A stretch of 64,000 bases of DNA from Chitinophaga pinensis (GCA_902167325.1 LR632930.1:3534001-3598000); one strand, 5' to 3'. Numbered from the stretch's first letter, positions 28,663 to 37,519 are shown. Numbers and translations: made by a program. Notes: a model not told the origin generated them from the letters alone.

Positions 28663-30042
28663 ATGAAGAAAACACCCCTTTTTCTATCGCTCATGCTGCT
28701 GACCCTTACAGCATCCGCGCAAAAGTCTCCTAACAAACCATCTAACATCTTCCTGTCCAAATTACCGAACGGGCTGGAGCTGCTGGTGCTGGAAGATCAC
28801 TCAGTACCCCTGGTGACCATAGAAATGGCCGTTCGGAACGGATCCTATACAGAAGATGATGAATTTAACGGCCTGTCTCACCTCTACGAGCACATGTTCT
28901 TTAAAGCCAACAAAGACATTCCCTCACAGGAGCGGTACCTCGAGCGTGTACAGGAGCTGGGCATATCGTTTAACGGTACCACCAGCCAGGAGCGCGTGAA
29001 TTATTTCTTTACGCTTGGGAGTAAAGACCTGGCCAACGGACTGCAATTCATGAACAGCGCTATCCGTTACCCTCTGTTTCTGCAGGAAGAGATGAAGCGG
29101 GAGAACCCTGTAGTAGATGGGGAGTTTCAAAGGGCGGAATCTAACCCTGCCTGGGCACTCTTCGAGAAGGTAAACCGCAAAACCTGGGGTGCACATTACT
29201 CGCGTAAGAACCCAATTGGTGATCACGACATCATCCTTACCGCCACGCCCGAGAAAATGCGCATCATCAAGGATAAATATTATTACCCTGACAATTCCAT
29301 CCTCATGGTTGCGGGTGATGTGAAGCATGAAGACGTATTCAAAAAAGCGAAAGAGTTATTTGGCGACTGGAAGGCTGCGGGCTTTGATCCTTTCCAGCGC
29401 TGGCCAATACCAGAGTTTGCACCCCTCAAAGGGAAGGACAGTCTGCATTTCGTAACCACCAGTGCCAATGCCCGGGTGCCGATGCTGCTCCAGGTATGGC
29501 ACGGACCTGATACCAGGAATGATCTGAAGGCTACCCTCGTTGCTGATGTGTTCTCCTACATCCTCACGCAGAAAAACTCGAAGTTCCAGAAGAACCTGGT
29601 TGATAGTGGTTATGCCCTGAATGCGGGGATCAATTATGGTACCCAGAAATTTGTTGGCCCTATCCAGATCTTTTACGTGCCGAATCCGGCTAAGTTTGTC
29701 GGTGCTTTTAAGGCCCTGCAGGCGCAGATCGATCAGTTCGACAGTGACGACTACTTCTCCGATGAGCAGCTGGAAACATCCAAGATAAAGCTCGCTAACA
29801 GTGAGAAGTTTGGCATGGAAGCCACTACGGATTATATCCATACCCTGAGCTTCTGGTGGGCCTCAGCTTCACTGGACTATTACTTTGACTACATCTCCGA
29901 GCTGAACAAGGTGAGCCGGAAAGACATTCAGGACTATGTCCGTAAGTACATCAAAAACCAGCCAAACGTGGCTGGGCTGCTACTGAGTCCGGACATGCAG
30001 AAACAATGGCAGGTAACTGACCTGGATGCCTTATACCGCTAA
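28663..30042 (+). CDS. M16 family zinc metallopeptidase (active subunit)
   Basis: A 459-residue exported peptidase (signal peptide MKKTPLFLSLMLLTLTASAQ). The inverted zinc-binding motif HxxEH is present as HLYEH at residues 73-77. The third ligand is Glu154 in VVDGEFQRAES, 77 residues after His77, the spacing usual in M16 enzymes. The C-terminal M16 half follows. It degrades peptides or processes proteins in the periplasm; the substrate is unknown. Eighteen bp downstream is a second M16 gene that lacks the motif, so the two probably form a heterodimer, as in many bacterial pairs and in mitochondrial processing peptidase. Confidence 0.93.
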   Translation: MKKTPLFLSLMLLTLTASAQKSPNKPSNIFLSKLPNGLELLVLEDHSVPLVTIEMAVRNGSYTEDDEFNGLSHLYEHMFFKANKDIPSQERYLERVQELGISFNGTTSQERVNYFFTLGSKDLANGLQFMNSAIRYPLFLQEEMKRENPVVDGEFQRAESNPAWALFEKVNRKTWGAHYSRKNPIGDHDIILTATPEKMRIIKDKYYYPDNSILMVAGDVKHEDVFKKAKELFGDWKAAGFDPFQRWPIPEFAPLKGKDSLHFVTTSANARVPMLLQVWHGPDTRNDLKATLVADVFSYILTQKNSKFQKNLVDSGYALNAGINYGTQKFVGPIQIFYVPNPAKFVGAFKALQAQIDQFDSDDYFSDEQLETSKIKLANSEKFGMEATTDYIHTLSFWWASASLDYYFDYISELNKVSRKDIQDYVRKYIKNQPNVAGLLLSPDMQKQWQVTDLDALYR

Positions 30043-30059
30043 CCTTTTAAACAACGACC

Positions 30060-31394
30060 ATGAAACGAATAATCTATATCGTATTATGTATTTGCGGCAG
30101 TACATCGCTGTTTGCCCAAACCACGAAAGAGCTGCAGGTAGATGGGATTAAAGTGATTTTTAAGAAAACGGAGAAATCCGTAGCTACTGTTAACCTCTGT
30201 ATCCGTGGCGGCGTGGCTAATATATCGGAAGCTCAGCAGGGACTGGAGCCACTGGCCCTGCGCACTGCTTTGAATGGAGGAACTGCCACCGTGAGCAAAG
30301 ACGCCCTCTCTGCCGAGCTGGAGAAGCTGGGGACTGAATTCGAAGCCGGTTCCCGGAACGATTTTTCTTCTATGACCATGACCTGCCTTCGGGATAACTG
30401 GGACCGCAGCTGGACCCTTTTCAGCGATGCAATTCTGCACCCTGTAATGGACGAAGCTGAGTTTAACCTGGAACGCGACCGTATGGTATCAGGTGCTAAA
30501 CAGCTGGAGTCTGATCCTGACCAATACCTGCGTTTGCTGGCAACCCAGCAGTTATTTGCAGGGTCTGACTATGCCAAAAGAGTTAATGGTGAACCTGCCA
30601 CGCTCGAAAAACTGACATTGCCCCAGGCTAAGGATTATTACAAACAGTTGCTGGGTAAAAAGAAGATTTACCTTGTGATTGTAGGCAACCTGAATGAACA
30701 GGACATCATTGCTAAAGTGAAAAGCTCGCTGGCTGCACTTCCGCAGGGAGAGGCACCCCGAACGCCTACCACTACCAGCATTAAGCAGGGTGTTAAAATC
30801 AATAACCGTGATCTGGCAACGAATTACATCCTGGGCATGGCCAACGCCCCGAAATATTACTCTCCTGACGGACCACTTTTCCAGTTTGCCATGAGCATTC
30901 TGTACGACCGGTATTTTGTGGAGCTGCGTACAAAACGGAGTCTTTCCTATGCCCCGGCCGCAGGGTATAACAATAGTTACATTGAAAACCCTATGGCTCA
31001 GCTGTACATCACTACCATTGATCCTAAGCAGTCGCTGGAAGTAATGACAGCCATTATCAACGATGTGAAGGAGAATGGTTTTAAACCTAAGGAAGTGGAG
31101 AATAAAAAGAAATCCTACCTCACCAATTACTATATGACCAACCAGAGCAGCGGGGCACAGGCCAATGTGATGAGTACCTGTGAGGCATCCGGGAACTGGA
31201 AGATCTTCGATGAGATCAATACCCGTATTGGCCAGGTGAAAACCGAAGATGTAAACCGCGTATTCAGCAGCTACCTTACTGATGTTCAATGGACGTATCT
31301 CGGGAAGGAAGATAAAGTAGCGGCTGATGATTTCAAGCAGCCTGCACCTTCAAAACTACCTGCTTCAAAAGTAAAAACGACAGGGAAAAACTGA
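30060..31394 (+). CDS. M16 family peptidase-like protein (inactive partner)
   Basis: A 444-residue exported homologue (signal peptide MKRIIYIVLCICGSTSLFAQ). At the position where the active subunit has HLYEH this protein reads QGLEPLALRTALNGG, so both zinc histidines are absent and it should not be catalytic. It keeps the M16 fold, with LTLPQAKDYYKQLLGKKKIY and a C-terminal half containing FELRTKRSLSYAPAAG-like sequence (VELRTKRSLSYAP). It is coupled to the active M16 gene upstream by an 18-bp gap. The role is most likely to complete the substrate chamber. A perfect 11-bp stem-loop follows its stop codon. Confidence 0.9.
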   Translation: MKRIIYIVLCICGSTSLFAQTTKELQVDGIKVIFKKTEKSVATVNLCIRGGVANISEAQQGLEPLALRTALNGGTATVSKDALSAELEKLGTEFEAGSRNDFSSMTMTCLRDNWDRSWTLFSDAILHPVMDEAEFNLERDRMVSGAKQLESDPDQYLRLLATQQLFAGSDYAKRVNGEPATLEKLTLPQAKDYYKQLLGKKKIYLVIVGNLNEQDIIAKVKSSLAALPQGEAPRTPTTTSIKQGVKINNRDLATNYILGMANAPKYYSPDGPLFQFAMSILYDRYFVELRTKRSLSYAPAAGYNNSYIENPMAQLYITTIDPKQSLEVMTAIINDVKENGFKPKEVENKKKSYLTNYYMTNQSSGAQANVMSTCEASGNWKIFDEINTRIGQVKTEDVNRVFSSYLTDVQWTYLGKEDKVAADDFKQPAPSKLPASKVKTTGKN

Positions 31395-31410
31395 TTCCTG
31401 ATATCTATCT

Positions 31411-31449
31411 CAGATGCCGGGCCTGCCATAATGGGGGACCCGGCATCTG
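31411..31449 (+). terminator. Stem-loop after the M16 pair (no T tract)
   Basis: The arms CAGATGCCGGG (31411-31421) and CCCGGCATCTG (31439-31449) are perfectly complementary with a 17-base loop. A T tract is missing, so it may stabilise the mRNA end or act as a weak terminator. Confidence 0.45.
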
Positions 31450-31484
31450 TATCTGGTGCTGTAACCAGTTTTAACAGCAATTCG

Positions 31485-31492
31485 TATTTTTG
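31485..31492 (+). promoter_or_regulatory. Bacteroidota -7 promoter element
   Basis: TATTTTTG matches the -7 consensus TAnnTTTG. It would place the transcription start near 31499, 25 nt before the preferred ATG at 31524 of the following lipoprotein gene. No clear -33 box. Confidence 0.4.
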
Positions 31493-31523
31493 CAGAGTAT
31501 AATCTGACACAATGCCGCACCTG

Positions 31524-32060
31524 ATGAAATATTTTCCATTAGTACTCACATTGGCAGTGGGAGGCGCCGCCTGTGAGGGGCATCATTCCTCCTCCGGCCG
31601 CGATTCTGCGCAAGTACACGCTCCTGTGATAGTGGTTAACGAGATCACTGATACGGCGCAATATATCGCTACAGGTAATCCCGACACAGCGCTGGCGCTG
31701 TTCCTTTACAAGGAAGCATATGCCTACAACTACGACATCCATAAAGAAGAATATGTGCGATGGTATACCGAAAGGTCGAAGATACGCAGGATGTACAATA
31801 GCATGTTTGCTGCTCATGCTGACCGGGAGCACCGGTTGACTGCTGCAGATAATAATTCACGCGAATTCCTCCAGTCTGTCCGTAAGCGGGTATTCGATGA
31901 TTTTAAAATGAACCGGGCATTGAATGATACAATGGAAACTGCGTTTCTGTTCCGTATCCGTGATAAAGTGTTTTATGAGTTGCTGAACAAGATCAAGGAT
32001 AATCCGCAGAAACTGAAGAAACATCGTGAACTGGCACATCAGTTGTTGAATCAGTGGTAA
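31524..32060 (+). CDS. Hypothetical lipoprotein
   Basis: A protein of 178 residues from the ATG at 31524 (MKYFPLVLTLAVGGAAC, a type II signal peptide with lipobox GGAAC). An in-frame ATG at 31512 would add four residues but would leave a leader of only about 13 nt after the predicted promoter. The mature part is highly charged and helical (REFLQSVRKRVFDDFKMNRA and NPQKLKKHRELAHQLLNQW). No domain is recognised. It may be a small outer-membrane-anchored protein. It is followed at 36 bp by another small lipoprotein gene, suggesting joint expression. Confidence 0.65.
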   Translation: MKYFPLVLTLAVGGAACEGHHSSSGRDSAQVHAPVIVVNEITDTAQYIATGNPDTALALFLYKEAYAYNYDIHKEEYVRWYTERSKIRRMYNSMFAAHADREHRLTAADNNSREFLQSVRKRVFDDFKMNRALNDTMETAFLFRIRDKVFYELLNKIKDNPQKLKKHRELAHQLLNQW

Positions 32061-32095
32061 TGTGCTGACAAGCAATTTTTTATTAACTTGTGGCT

Positions 32096-32587
32096 ATGAA
32101 GCAGTACACATGCATGTTTGCGGCAATGCTGGCAGTTGGTTGCATTTCTTCTGAAAGGCAGAAAGAGAATAGCGATCAGCAGGATATAAAAGCCACGAGC
32201 CAGGCAGTGCTGGCCACTATTGAAAAGAAGGATGTAAAAGGCTTCCGGGCATTAGTAGGTGTGCCGCTGGATCAGATAGGGCAAACCGAAGTAACACTTA
32301 CCCGTAAGTTTGAAAGGATATGTGATGTGTATGCCGAATACATCAAGGGCGAAAGGCCGCCGGTATATATCACCGACTCAGTTTCCACATTCAATAAAAG
32401 AGTAGTGTTTGTGCCCTTGTACAGTGGTAAGGGACTGAAAGGAGAGGTAGGCCAGGTGCGGCTGATGTTGCTCTTTGGTCCTAAAACGCATTACAAATAC
32501 GATAAGATCTCTGATATAGCATTGCAAATCTTTAACCACAATGCAAACGATCTTCCCCTGCCGGATAGTGAGCTGCCTGCGCCCTGA
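32096..32587 (+). CDS. Hypothetical lipoprotein
   Basis: A 163-residue protein beginning at the ATG at 32096, with the signal peptide MKQYTCMFAAMLAVGC ending in a lipobox (LAVGC). A GTG at 32090 is also in frame but is less likely. The mature part is a small mixed alpha/beta domain with VLATIEKKDVKGFRALVGVP, a pattern seen in NTF2-like or DUF-type periplasmic domains, but no family is assigned. It is arranged in tandem with the preceding lipoprotein gene. No operon partner on the far side: the next gene is convergent. Confidence 0.6.
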   Translation: MKQYTCMFAAMLAVGCISSERQKENSDQQDIKATSQAVLATIEKKDVKGFRALVGVPLDQIGQTEVTLTRKFERICDVYAEYIKGERPPVYITDSVSTFNKRVVFVPLYSGKGLKGEVGQVRLMLLFGPKTHYKYDKISDIALQIFNHNANDLPLPDSELPAP

Positions 32588-32673
32588 TGCAAAGATGACA
32601 GATATTAAACAGCAGCAGTGTGCGACGCAACGGGGGCTGGATTAGTGTCCATCAGTTTGGTACATCAGCAAGC

Positions 32674-33657
32674 TTACCCTTTCTTCTTTTTCTTCTTCGC
32701 GTCTTTCTCCGCTTGTTTAGCGGCTTCTTCTTCAGCTATTTCATCGTAGGTTTTAGGTTCTCTCAGATTAGATTTACTCTTGTCCAATGGTACGCCTACA
32801 GGTACTTTGCCTTTCTCCAAAGCATCGTGGAATATCTTTTCGATATGCACCCATTTGCCGGCCTGCCATTTGAAGCCTTCATAATCCATATCGGGCACCA
32901 GTGTGTGTTTCTTCACCTCTTCGCCCGTTTCGGAAATGAGGTGATCGTAAACAATGATGCCGGCTTCTTCATTGAAATTCAAGCTGGCTGCAGCATCGCG
33001 TTTGTATTCGAGAACGAAGCGGTTACGGGTGGGTTTGCGGGTGGTATCTTCCACGAAACTGAAGAATGGACCGCCGAAGGTGGGTTGCCCGTCTTTAAAT
33101 GTGAGTACCTCTGCAATCTTCTTCTGACTGCGAAGGTTATTGGCGTCCCATCCGAAGAGGGTGTAGTATTCTGCATTGAAATACCTCCGCTGGATCATGG
33201 CATAATACAGGCATCCATACCAGCCCTGGTGGTTGGTAATAGTGTCGGGATTGGCGGTGTAATCAGAGTTGTCGAATAAAGGGAACAGCTTCAGGGAGCC
33301 ATCTTTCGTGTTCATCTGTATCACCCCGAAATGGCGGAAAGTACCGTTGTCGTTTTCGAGGGGCCAGGTGAAGATGCGGAAGGTACTGTCTGCCGGGTAT
33401 ACCTGCGCCATGGTTTTCAGGGAGTCGAACGGGTAATAATAGGAGTAAGGCGTTTTGAGGGCCTTCACGAGCGCGGGGATGAATTCATCGTTCCGGAAGC
33501 TGCGTGTTTCCTGAGTTTTACCGTTGATGATATCGTAGCTGATGGCACGCAGGGTATCCTGCTGGCTGTCGAGCGCAGCTTTGCCTGCCGCAGGGAGCTT
33601 TTGGCCCATGGCGGTGGTGGCAGTTAATATGGCGAAAATGAATATTATGGCTTTCAT
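32674..33657 (-). CDS. Hypothetical exported protein
   Basis: A 327-residue protein with a signal peptide (MKAIIFIFAILTATTAMGQ). The mature sequence is rich in aromatic residues (YYYPFDSLKTMAQVYP, FRIFTWPLENDNGTFRHFG and YYTLFGWDANNLRSQ) and looks like a globular beta-rich secreted domain. The C-terminal 20 residues are a Lys/Glu-rich tail (EAAKQAEKDAKKKKKKG). I do not recognise a family. It lies 33 bp downstream of the GT4 gene on the same strand, so it may be the last gene of the glycosyltransferase operon. If so, it could act on the exported glycan, but this is conjecture. Confidence 0.6.
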   Translation of the reverse strand: MKAIIFIFAILTATTAMGQKLPAAGKAALDSQQDTLRAISYDIINGKTQETRSFRNDEFIPALVKALKTPYSYYYPFDSLKTMAQVYPADSTFRIFTWPLENDNGTFRHFGVIQMNTKDGSLKLFPLFDNSDYTANPDTITNHQGWYGCLYYAMIQRRYFNAEYYTLFGWDANNLRSQKKIAEVLTFKDGQPTFGGPFFSFVEDTTRKPTRNRFVLEYKRDAAASLNFNEEAGIIVYDHLISETGEEVKKHTLVPDMDYEGFKWQAGKWVHIEKIFHDALEKGKVPVGVPLDKSKSNLREPKTYDEIAEEEAAKQAEKDAKKKKKKG

Positions 33658-33690
33658 GGTACTTGTTTTATTAACCCGAAAAGCGGCATT

Positions 33691-34809
33691 TTATTGCAGG
33701 GTTCCCAGCGTATTTACGAAATGGCCCCAGGAATACAGTTGTTGCTGCGACCGGATGAATTCCGTAAACGTTCCGGCAGGCTGTACTAAGAACCGGAGGA
33801 TACCGTCTGCAATAGCAGTGGCATCCGGGGGTACCACGTATCCTGCTTTACCATCGGGCACAATTTCCGGGAGGCCACCCACATTGGTGACCAGCATGGG
33901 TATGCCGAAGTGATAGGCCATTTGTGAAATGCCGCTTTGCGTGGCGGTACGGTAAGGCTGCACCACCAGATCGGCCGCTGAAAAGTAATACCGTACTTCG
34001 GCATCGGGGATGAAATCGCTTACCAGGGCAACGTTAGACCCAAGCAGCGGTTCGTATTTCTTACGGTCTTCATAGAACTCACCAGCCACTACGAGACGCA
34101 GATTGTCAATTGCCAGGATGCGCGGGTCGCGCATGGCTTCCAGTAAGAGATCGAGCCCTTTGTAATGACGGATAAATCCGAAGAAGAGGAGGTATTTCCC
34201 GTTGGCATCCCAGCCCAGTTTCTGCCGTGCTTCAGGTGCGGGGAGCGCATCACCGAAGGAGTCGTATACAGGGTGGGGGGCGTATACGGCGGGCTTGTCT
34301 GTGAGTTTACGGATATCACTCAGTACTTCGCGGCTCAGGGTGATGAAGTTATCGCAGCTGTTGACGAAGTATTTAGTGAGAAAAGCATCGCCCGGGCGTT
34401 TTTCGTGCGGGATAAGATTGTGCACGAGGCCGGTGATACGGGTATGCCCGTTTTTACGGATCAGGCGCGCCAGGCTGCCGAGGCTCATGGCCATGAGGGG
34501 GATCCAGAAGGCTATGATCACCCTGTCTGGCCGCTGGCGGCGGATGGCGAGGCCCGTCTTCCTCCAGTTCAGCGGGTTAAGGGAATGCACACTCCGCTTA
34601 ATACGGAGGCCCTGTGGCGCAGGAGCGGAGGTGTATTGTTCCTTACCCGGGAACATGAACGAGGGGTATTGAAAGGAAAAGGTATGTATTTCCACATCAT
34701 GCCCCTGTGCTATCAGCTCACGGGCCAGGCGTTCATTGAAAGCAGCCAGCCCTCCCCGGATAGGGTGGGCCGGGCCTATAATGACGATCTTTTGCGCGGG
34801 AGCCATCAT
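33691..34809 (-). CDS. Family 4 glycosyltransferase (GT-B fold)
   Basis: A 372-residue glycosyltransferase. It begins with a Rossmann nucleotide-sugar fold marked by GPAHPIRGGLAAFNERLARE and FHTFSFQYP-like sequence (EIHTFSFQYPSF). The C-terminal donor-binding half has LLFFGFIRHYKGLDLLLEAM, then DFIPDAEVRYYFSAADLVVQ and PYRTATQSGISQMAYHFGIP, the retaining GT4 pattern with the E-x7-E-like region shifted. It transfers a sugar onto a lipid- or polysaccharide-linked acceptor. Its start overlaps the stop of the upstream GT2 gene by 4 bp (ATGA), which indicates translational coupling. Acceptor and donor are unknown. Confidence 0.88.
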   Translation of the reverse strand: MMAPAQKIVIIGPAHPIRGGLAAFNERLARELIAQGHDVEIHTFSFQYPSFMFPGKEQYTSAPAPQGLRIKRSVHSLNPLNWRKTGLAIRRQRPDRVIIAFWIPLMAMSLGSLARLIRKNGHTRITGLVHNLIPHEKRPGDAFLTKYFVNSCDNFITLSREVLSDIRKLTDKPAVYAPHPVYDSFGDALPAPEARQKLGWDANGKYLLFFGFIRHYKGLDLLLEAMRDPRILAIDNLRLVVAGEFYEDRKKYEPLLGSNVALVSDFIPDAEVRYYFSAADLVVQPYRTATQSGISQMAYHFGIPMLVTNVGGLPEIVPDGKAGYVVPPDATAIADGILRFLVQPAGTFTEFIRSQQQLYSWGHFVNTLGTLQ

Positions 34810-35762
34810 CCTTCGTTTTCAAGGATTTCTTCCACGAGATACGAATTGCGCTCCGGGGCATTGCGCGCTACCAGCTCGGCGATGAAGCCGGTCAGGAACA
34901 GTTGCGAACCAATGATGAGGAGGAGCATGGCGAGGAAGAACAATGGTCTTTCCGTCATCTTGTATTGCATCCAGAAGATTTTGGCTACTGCCAGGTACCC
35001 TGCGATGATAAAACCGATGAGGAAAAACAGGGTACCCAATGGGCCGAAGAAGTGCATAGGGCGTTTGCCGAAGCGGCCAACGAAAGTAATGGAAGCAAGG
35101 TCAAGGAAGCCATTGATGAAGCGTTCCAGCCCGAATTTGGTGGTGCCGTATTTACGCTTGCGGTGCTCTACCACCTTTTCGCCGATGTTGCGGAAGCCGC
35201 TCCATTTGGCGATAACGGGTATATAACGGTGCATCTCTCCGTATACTTCAATGGTTTTAACCACCTTTTTGCGATACGACTTCAGACCGCAGTTGAAATC
35301 ATGCAGTTTGATGCCGCTCATTTTAACGGTGGCCCAATTGAAGAGCTTGGAGGGCAGGTTTTTAGTGAAGGTATTGTCGTAGCGCTTTTTCTTCCAGCCG
35401 CTCACGAGGTCGTACCCGTCTTCCGCGATCATTTTGTAGAGACCGGGGATTTCATCGGGTGAGTCCTGCAGATCGGCGTCCATAGTGATAACCACAGCGC
35501 CTTGTGCTTTACGGAAGCCTTCGTTGAGCGCGGCGGATTTGCCATAATTGCGCTGGAATTTGATGCCTTTGACGTTAGGGTTGGTGGTGGAGATCTCGCG
35601 GATCACGTCCCACGATTGGTCGGTGCTCCCGTCGTCTACCATCCACACTTCATAGGTGAAGCCGTTGTCCTGCATGACACGGTGGATCCATGCTGCCAGT
35701 TCAGGCAGTGATTCTTCTTCGTTTTTCAGGGGAACGATTACGGATATGTCCAGGTGTTTCAT
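34806..35762 (-). CDS. Family 2 glycosyltransferase, polyprenyl-phosphate type
   Basis: A 318-residue inverting GT2 enzyme. The nucleotide-sugar-binding N-terminus is ISVIVPLKNEEESLPELAAW, followed by VDDGSTDQS. The metal-binding DxD motif is Asp95-Ala-Asp97 in MDADLQDSPDEI. The tail has two membrane segments (about residues 241-262 and 275-297: PLGTLFFLIGFIIAGYLAVA and LFFLAMLLLIIGSQLFLTG). This architecture is that of dolichyl/undecaprenyl-phosphate sugar transferases (ArnC/DPM1-like), which load a sugar on a lipid carrier for later use by outside-facing enzymes. It is coupled to the GT4 gene and to the DUF4199 gene by 4-bp overlaps. Confidence 0.93.
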   Translation of the reverse strand: MKHLDISVIVPLKNEEESLPELAAWIHRVMQDNGFTYEVWMVDDGSTDQSWDVIREISTTNPNVKGIKFQRNYGKSAALNEGFRKAQGAVVITMDADLQDSPDEIPGLYKMIAEDGYDLVSGWKKKRYDNTFTKNLPSKLFNWATVKMSGIKLHDFNCGLKSYRKKVVKTIEVYGEMHRYIPVIAKWSGFRNIGEKVVEHRKRKYGTTKFGLERFINGFLDLASITFVGRFGKRPMHFFGPLGTLFFLIGFIIAGYLAVAKIFWMQYKMTERPLFFLAMLLLIIGSQLFLTGFIAELVARNAPERNSYLVEEILENEG

Positions 35763-36238
35763 TTCTTTTTGGCTAAGGCTGCCCCCAGCAAGGATGCAAT
35801 GATGCCGGGGAGCACGTATAAAAAGAGTATGCCGGACAGCACCATAACAGCGAACTGCTGGCTGAGCCGGTCGAATTCAGCGGCATGGGTTTCAGGCAGA
35901 TCTGCCTGCGGCCCCATAGCGATCATGTCGCGGATGAACTGTTCTTTGTATCCGGGCATCATCTGAGCGAAGAGCATGAATAGTGCGGCGAAGAGAACGG
36001 TGGCAGCTGCCGTGGTGCGGAAGCCGGTGCCGAATACTTCCCCGAAGGATGCTTTGTGATCCATATCCCGCGAATAGCGCAGGCAGGAGGCCACTACGGC
36101 CACTACGAGTACTGCGAGTGCGGCGATGCGGAAAAAGATATTGCCTGAGCTGGCGCCGGAATAAAACTGGGTCAGCAGCAGGGCGAAATTGATGCCTGCG
36201 GCCAGCAGACCGAACAGGAGGTGTTTTTTATTCTTCAT
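35759..36238 (-). CDS. DUF4199 family membrane protein
   Basis: A 159-residue integral membrane protein with four hydrophobic stretches: LLFGLLAAGINFALLL, FRIAALAVLVVAVVASC, TAAATVLFAALFMLFAQMM and MVLSGILFLYVLPGIIASLL. Between the second and third lies SRDMDHKASFGEVFGTGF, typical of DUF4199 in Bacteroidota, where these proteins often sit with glycosyltransferases and dihydroorotase. Molecular function is unknown. Both ends overlap its neighbours by 4 bp. Confidence 0.82.
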   Translation of the reverse strand: MKNKKHLLFGLLAAGINFALLLTQFYSGASSGNIFFRIAALAVLVVAVVASCLRYSRDMDHKASFGEVFGTGFRTTAAATVLFAALFMLFAQMMPGYKEQFIRDMIAMGPQADLPETHAAEFDRLSQQFAVMVLSGILFLYVLPGIIASLLGAALAKKK

Positions 36239-37500
36239 GACCGGAACCAGGATTTGTTTTGACGAATGATGCCGGTAACGCTGCCTTTGGCGGTTTTCCC
36301 GAGGAAAGGCGTGTTCCTGCTTTTAGACTGGAAGCGGTCGTCGCTGAGGGTATATTCCGTTTCCGGCTCAAATACCGTGATGTTGGCAACTGCGCCTTCT
36401 GCGATAGGGGCGAGGGATTGTCCGAAGATACGGCGCGGATTGTCTGACAGCAGTTTTACCAGCTGTGCGGGCTTGAGTTGGGGAAGAGCGGTGCGGAGGG
36501 CAGCAAAGGTTGTTTCCAGCCCTATCATGCCCGGCTTGGCATATTCGAACTCTACCTGCTTGGCGTCCCAGTCCTGTGGCTGGTGATGGGTAGCTATGCA
36601 ATCCACAGTGCCATTGGCTACAGCGGAGCGGAGCGCATCCACATCTTCCTGCGTGCGGAGGGGAGGGTTTACTTTGAGGAAGCTGTCGTACGAGGCCATA
36701 TCGGCATCGGTGAACAGCAGGTGATACGGCGTAACGGAGCAGGTGACCCTGAGGCCGCGGGCTTTGGCTTCGGCGATAAGCTGAATGGAGCCTGCGGTGG
36801 AAACGGCCGTTACATGGAGGCGTGAGCCGGTATAATCGAGGAGGTCGAGATCGCGTTTAAGCATGATTTCTTCGGCGATGGCGGGCTTACCGGGCATGCC
36901 GAGGCGGGTGGAGTGGATGCCTTCGTGCATGAGGCCGTGGCCGGAAATGGTTGCATCGTCAGGGATCTGTATCACGGCACCGTCGAATGCTTTTACGTAC
37001 TGGAGGGCTTTGAGCATAAGGCCGGAAGACTGCACCGGTTTGAGTCCGTCGGAGAATGCTACGGCACCTGCTTCCTTCATCTCGTACATTTCTGCAAGAG
37101 AAGTACCTTCCAGGTTTTTGGTGATGGCGCCAATGGGCAGAACTTCTGCTGCGTTGTGGGCGGCAGAACTGTGAACATAAGCGATCTGTGTTTTGGTGTG
37201 AAGGGCGGGCTGGGTGTTGGGCACGATCATAACGGCCGTATAACCGCCCGCAGCGGCGGCCAGAGCGCCTGACTGAAGGTCTTCTTTGTATTCCTGTCCC
37301 GGATCACAAAAATGAGCGAATACATCCATCCATCCGCCGGATACATGAAGGCCTTTTCCTTCGATAACGGTTGCATTACCGGGAGCTATGCTGCCGGCGA
37401 TGGAGGTGATAACGCCATTGTCGATCAAGATATCTTTTTCCTGCCCGTTGAAAGGCGAATTTTCAGAGACGATCGTCGCGCTTTTCAGTAAAATTTGCAT
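36235..37500 (-). CDS. Dihydroorotase-like amidohydrolase, probably inactive
   Basis: A 421-residue protein with clear type I dihydroorotase similarity (GGYTAVMIVPNTQP, KVNPPLRTQEDVDALR and GLETTFAALRTALPQL). Residues needed for zinc and catalysis are altered. The first metal motif HxH reads Phe61-Ala-His63 (MDVFAHFCDPG). The His of the HVST motif is Ala (LHVTAVSTAGS). The TPHH motif is TPYH. The IATDHxPH motif reads IATHHQPQ, with His305 instead of the catalytic Asp. I therefore expect no classical dihydroorotase activity; a related role, or a structural role with aspartate transcarbamoylase, remains possible. It heads a four-gene overlapping operon with DUF4199, GT2 and GT4. An active pyrC should exist elsewhere in the genome. 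Confidence 0.85.
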   Translation of the reverse strand: MQILLKSATIVSENSPFNGQEKDILIDNGVITSIAGSIAPGNATVIEGKGLHVSGGWMDVFAHFCDPGQEYKEDLQSGALAAAAGGYTAVMIVPNTQPALHTKTQIAYVHSSAAHNAAEVLPIGAITKNLEGTSLAEMYEMKEAGAVAFSDGLKPVQSSGLMLKALQYVKAFDGAVIQIPDDATISGHGLMHEGIHSTRLGMPGKPAIAEEIMLKRDLDLLDYTGSRLHVTAVSTAGSIQLIAEAKARGLRVTCSVTPYHLLFTDADMASYDSFLKVNPPLRTQEDVDALRSAVANGTVDCIATHHQPQDWDAKQVEFEYAKPGMIGLETTFAALRTALPQLKPAQLVKLLSDNPRRIFGQSLAPIAEGAVANITVFEPETEYTLSDDRFQSKSRNTPFLGKTAKGSVTGIIRQNKSWFRS

Positions 37501-37519
37501 CTTTTGATTTTATCCCGTG

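Noticed and set aside
34165-35226. 353-residue plus-strand ORF over the two glycosyltransferase genes
   Set aside because: Both GT genes on the other strand have specific motifs (MDADLQD, GPAHPIRGGL) and 4-bp overlaps. This ORF has none.
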